Assembly (NCBI GenBank): GCA_031216445.1 | Contig: CM062200.1 | Location: 3,113,501 to 3,177,500, forward strand | DNA length: 64,000 nt | DNA from: Lateolabrax maculatus | Taxonomy: Eukaryota > Chordata > Actinopteri > Acropomatiformes > Lateolabracidae | Direction: 5' to 3' | Shown here: piece by piece, positions 60,108 through 64,000 of the stretch | Numbering within the stretch: position 1 is the stretch's first letter | Layout: every line of letters starts with the position of its first letter | Translations under genes and position numbers: made by a program | The notes under the pieces: model-generated | Seen by the model: the letters and a program-made list of their open reading frames with translations, nothing else | What the model was told of the DNA's origin: nothing | Databases searched by the model: none

Positions 60108-63100
60108 ATGAATTCATACGGATCTTCACTCAACCGCAGCCAATCGCTGGCGAGTGGCCTGGAGAAGTCTTCGCCAACGTTTAACAAACCATCCCACTCT
60201 CGGAGCAGTAGCACCGTGTCATCTCGCCACTCCAGACAGGTGAGGCTTTGTGTCAGTGCAGATTTATCCATCATACATACACAGCACTACAGGGTTTTCC
60301 TTCATTTGAGGGCGCTTGAGGCCCGACTTTTGTTGCAGTTTTAGGTGTTTTCATTTTAAATTATAGGCGTTATTTTGCGTGAAACCCCTGAGATGAGTGA
60401 GCCAGATGATTTGGCTGTTTGGATGAAACGTGATAAAGATGCCACGGTAAATCAACACCACTCAGCCAGTGTTACTGTGATTACAAGACACCACAAATGA
60501 ATTTAAACCAGACCCAGAATATAGTTTTAATAAAAGAAGACCAGTTCACATATCTCACATAGTAGGATTTCCAGAATTTCGAAATGCAACAGAACTTATA
60601 AAGACTATTTAAATTGTCCATCTGACCTTCTTTTATGAGCTGTTGAGACAAAGTTAGCTCACTGTTCCAATTTTTTACCATAGTAGGTGTAATAGAGAAG
60701 AAAATGGGGACTCACTTAACACAATCTGTTCAATACAATTCCAAAAAAGAAGAAATAACAAAAGTATAAAAGAATAAAACAAAATTGTCAAAACTTGTAT
60801 TGTAACACAGCCAAGTAACTTTAAAGTGTTTTCCCCTTTCGTGCCGTCCATAGATAATCAAAGATTGGGAAGTGATTGACGACCTTCAGGTAGAAATGCA
60901 AACAGGAGGTGACAGTCCTCATGATTTGACCACCCCGGGTATCTGTGAAGGATATCTTCTCAAGGGGAGGAAGTGGCCGCTGAAAGGTTGGCACAAGGTG
61001 AGGAATCTACCCAATCTGTTCATCCTCCATGCTGAGATGTTGACTTCTTATAAAAAAAAAAAAAGTCAGTTTTGAAAAAAGATGATGTTTCACCTCGTTT
61101 TCAGCGATACTTTGTCTTGGAAGCAGGGATCTTGCGTTACTCTAAAAACCAACAAGATGTAAGTGAACATTAAACTTTATAACATGATTGTTCAGCTACT
61201 ATATTTGGAAACACTTGAACATACATTTTTCCACTGAAGGTCTCCAGGGGAAGAGTCCAGGGCTCCCTGGATGTTAGCGTCGCGGTCATGTCCATAAACA
61301 AGAAATCAAATCGGATTGACTTGGATGCAGGGGACATTCTCTATCATATGAAGGTAAATGTAGTTACCAAATGCTGCTTCTATTTTCAAACAAATAAATA
61401 GCGCGCCTTCAGATTAAAAAGACATCTCTTGTCTCTCCAAGGCAAAGAGCCATGAACTCTTCTACATTTGGGTGACCAAGCTACAAGCCCACCGCCTGTA
61501 CAAGAAGAACGAGGCCGCTCATGTTAACAGCGGCTTCCTCCAGACTTTGTCCCATAACACTGCAGCTGGACAAGCTCAGAGAAATGGAGATTTGGTGACT
61601 ATCAAATAAACGATAACGTCAAAGCCAACACATCAATTGTGACTTAGAGGGAGCTGAACTCCTGTGTCCTCTTCCCTCTGTATCGTGTTACCAGAGCTCT
61701 GCAGGCCTGGCGGATTCAGCTGGAGCGTCAGAAGCGCCGCCTTCGGCCAACTCCGCTGTGAATAGCAAAGTGTCTGCCTGGCTGCGGCAAAGTCACGACC
61801 CAGAGACCTGCGTTCAAGGTACTTGTCATACACTCCAAATTGCAAAGACACAACAATCACAAACCATGAAAGAGTCTCATGAAAGAAACTTTTTTAATAA
61901 TGTCTGGACAATCTGAACTATAATTATAAGACATGGAGGAAGGAAATAAATGGAATAAAAAACGAATGTATCTCAGGTTCTGCTGCATCAATTTTTATAC
62001 TTTTAACTGTCAATCATGGCTACTCTTTTAAAGAAGAACCCCACCGTGAAACATATAAGCACTGTTAAGAAAACAGCTACTGGAACTGTGCTTTGCTTTT
62101 CTGCTTATATTTGGTATATTTTATTATTCATCTAGATGGAGAAAGAATTTTCTTACTATTTAATAATTCTCACCATTTAAAAGTTCTTGAAATGTATTGA
62201 ACAGCGCAGATTCATGATATTTAAATATGTATCCACAAACTCCTGTAACTTTACTTATAGTAATAACAGAAACTCAGTGAATGAATATACCGCTCATGTT
62301 TTCTTCCAGAGCTGAACCGTTGCCATTTGGACCTTTCTGAGCTAAATCGCTTAATCCAGAGGCTGCAGACATGGGAGGCGGGCCAGGCTTTCACTAACGG
62401 AGACCTGAAGCGCATCATCAGCATACAGGTTGACTTGCTGTTCAGTTTGAAACAGCTGATTTAACCAACAGCACCAAATCACGCCTCCATTCTAGGCAGC
62501 ATCACATGAGTTATATTTATCTGTGGTATGTTTTTTTTTTTAATCAAGAATCTCTCGCTTGAGAAGCCGAAGAAGCCGAGGTCAAACAAGATGTGGGGCC
62601 ACTCTCGCACACTGTCCAGAGTCGAGGCCCTGGGAATGGTAAGATTGGTCCAGAATTTACTCTTTTAGTTTCCAGACCAAAAGATATGACTGACACTGTT
62701 TTGCATTCATTTGTACAGTGATTGACATTCTGTTTTAGGTTGATTTGAAAAGCTAATTGGTTTTTGATTTAAATCATAAATTAAGTCTTATTAGTGGTCA
62801 TTTTAAAAAATATTGGATTTAAGTATTTTAACACCCTCCAGTAACATTTTGGGGCCTTTCTCTAATCCAAAGCCTATTCGTGGGATTACTAAATCGGTGA
62901 GTTGGCAACGGGCAGAACATGGGATAACTTGATTCATTAAAATTATTCAATGTCTAATCCATTTACACCATTTTACATCCATTTGTAGCAGACTGACATC
63001 CTGAAAATGAATTATGACTGTATAAATAATGACATGATAGAAAAGGTTTTTTTCAGGTCAAAATGGTAAATTCAAAATTCAAAGCATATTTATATACCAG

Positions 63101-64000
63101 AGTGTCTTGTTTTTCCCACAGAACAGAGCATAACAATGACATGGTTTTGATCTTTTGAAAAGTTTTTAATTGTATAGTGAGTAAATTAATAGATCAATCA
63201 AGTAACCCTGCATTTAGTGTGGATGCTAGATCAGTAGTTTTCAATGCTGTTTTGTAGAAACCACAGTACTGTTGGTTGTCTATCCTGCCAGCTAGTCGGA
63301 GCTCTAAAAGTTTCCTTTCATACCAAACAAACAAGATTCACAAACGTGAACACAGTTAAAGTAGCTGGTGGGACAGAAAACCTGCAGGGCTGTGGTACTA
63401 ACAGATTGAAACAGCTTGCTTGGCTCTGTCCAAACGTAACAAAATCCGCCTGCCAGATCCCCTAAAGCTCACTAATTAACACATTATATCCAGTTTGTTT
63501 AATGCGTATGATAACAGAAGTGTAAAAAACAAAAATGTGTGATTTTACGGGGTGTGTTTTACCTGTACGTCTTCTATCCCCCTCTGTTCACCTCGTAGCT
63601 GTCCTCCAGTCACCTGAGCAGCTCGGCTCACCTCGGTACATCAGTCCCCTCCATCCCTGACTACGTCTACTCCCAGCTGTCCTCTCCTCCCGCCACATCC
63701 CCCGAGGGCAAGAAAATCCAGCAGGACATCTGCGCCACGTCGCTACGAGGTTAGAAAAACAGATACATGCATATATACACACAGGTAGATGGGATTCCTA
63801 CAAGGTAGTATTGTAGGTAGGTGAAATACATCCGCACATGATCAGGGAGAGTACACAGAGATTATGCAAGAGGGAAAATGTTAGTATAAACTTCTTTATT
63901 ACAAGAAATCTGAAAATAATATGCGAATCTTAAGTTCTCTGTCTTCTTGTTCCTCTTCAGTGCTTGCCTCCCTGAAGGCAGTGCATGAAACTCTGTCTCA
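60108..64000 (+). CDS. osbpl7: Oxysterol-binding protein-like 7, N-terminal part (partial)
   Basis: Exons 60108-60239, 60854-60997, 61105-61158, 61240-61353, 61442-61594, 61695-61818, 62310-62428, 62549-62638, 63599-63749 and 63961-64000 (continues) code the first roughly 370 residues. A Ser-rich start (SHSRSSSTVSSRHSRQ) precedes a PH domain at about residues 75-170: CEGYLLKGRKWPLKGWHKRY, FVLEAGILRYSKNQQD, VSRGRVQGSLDVSV, KKSNRIDLDAGDILYHMKAK and HELFYIWVTKLQAHRLY. After it come VSAWLRQSHDPETC, a helical segment ELNRCHLDLSELNRLIQRLQ and LASLKAVHETLS. The ORD and any FFAT motif lie outside. ORP7 binds phosphoinositides by PH and moves sterol/lipid at ER contacts. ORP3/6/7 share this N-terminus; mrpl10 next door decides for osbpl7. 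Confidence 0.92.
62639..63598 (+). other. osbpl7 intron between the eighth and ninth coding exons
   Basis: 960 bp of A/T-rich sequence; no gene, RNA or clear repeat seen. Confidence 0.55.

Overview
This window reads as nuclear DNA of a ray-finned (teleost, percomorph-like) fish. It carries compact intron-containing vertebrate genes with GT/AG splice sites, CA/GT/AT microsatellites and several dispersed repeats of teleost type. The gene content and order match the human 17q21.32 block. From left to right: snx11 (minus, 3' end outside the window), cbx1 (plus), nfe2l1 (minus), cdk5rap3 (minus), prr15l (plus), pnpo (minus), mrpl10 (plus) and osbpl7 (plus, 3' end outside the window). All exon models were assembled by eye from protein similarity plus splice sites. 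For the four complete multi-exon genes and mrpl10 the summed exon lengths keep frame (cbx1 178 aa, nfe2l1 797 aa, cdk5rap3 505 aa, pnpo 277 aa, mrpl10 252 aa).

Layout. Bases 1-4,950 hold the 5' half of snx11. At 4,950-6,590 lies the snx11/cbx1 divergent interval, with retroelement remnants and a CpG-rich cbx1 promoter. cbx1 runs to its poly(A) signal at 11,177. nfe2l1 is convergent with it; its probable 3' UTR fills 11,667-13,760 and its promoter region is around 19,850-20,520. cdk5rap3 occupies 21,525-27,800. A repeat-rich gap follows to prr15l (33,242-33,568). From about 35,006 to 47,284 lies one very large repeat locus. pnpo and mrpl10 are head-to-head with start codons about 650 bp apart. 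osbpl7 starts with a non-coding exon near 56,465 and enters its PH domain at about 60,900.

The outstanding feature is the locus at 35,006-47,284. An approximately 11.3 kb T/G-rich tandem array (about 35,737-47,065) sits inside a frame that looks like a Helentron-type non-autonomous rolling-circle element. There is a 14-bp subterminal inverted repeat at both ends (GGTGTGAATGCTGA at 35,006-35,019, its complement at 47,242-47,255), a 20-nt near-perfect hairpin at 47,256-47,275 and a CTAG|T terminus at 47,281-47,285. The array has higher-order periods of about 350, 1,042 and 2,921 bp. Its cytosines are almost all in CpG, with variants that look like CpG to TpG/CpA decay. The many hydrophobic open frames in it are a by-product of the repeat, not genes.

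The genes are mostly housekeeping: endosomal sorting (snx11), heterochromatin (cbx1), ER-anchored proteasome/stress transcription factor (nfe2l1), UFMylation and ER-phagy adaptor (cdk5rap3), vitamin B6 salvage (pnpo), mitoribosome stalk (mrpl10), sterol/lipid transfer (osbpl7). They are linked by ancient synteny, not by a shared pathway.
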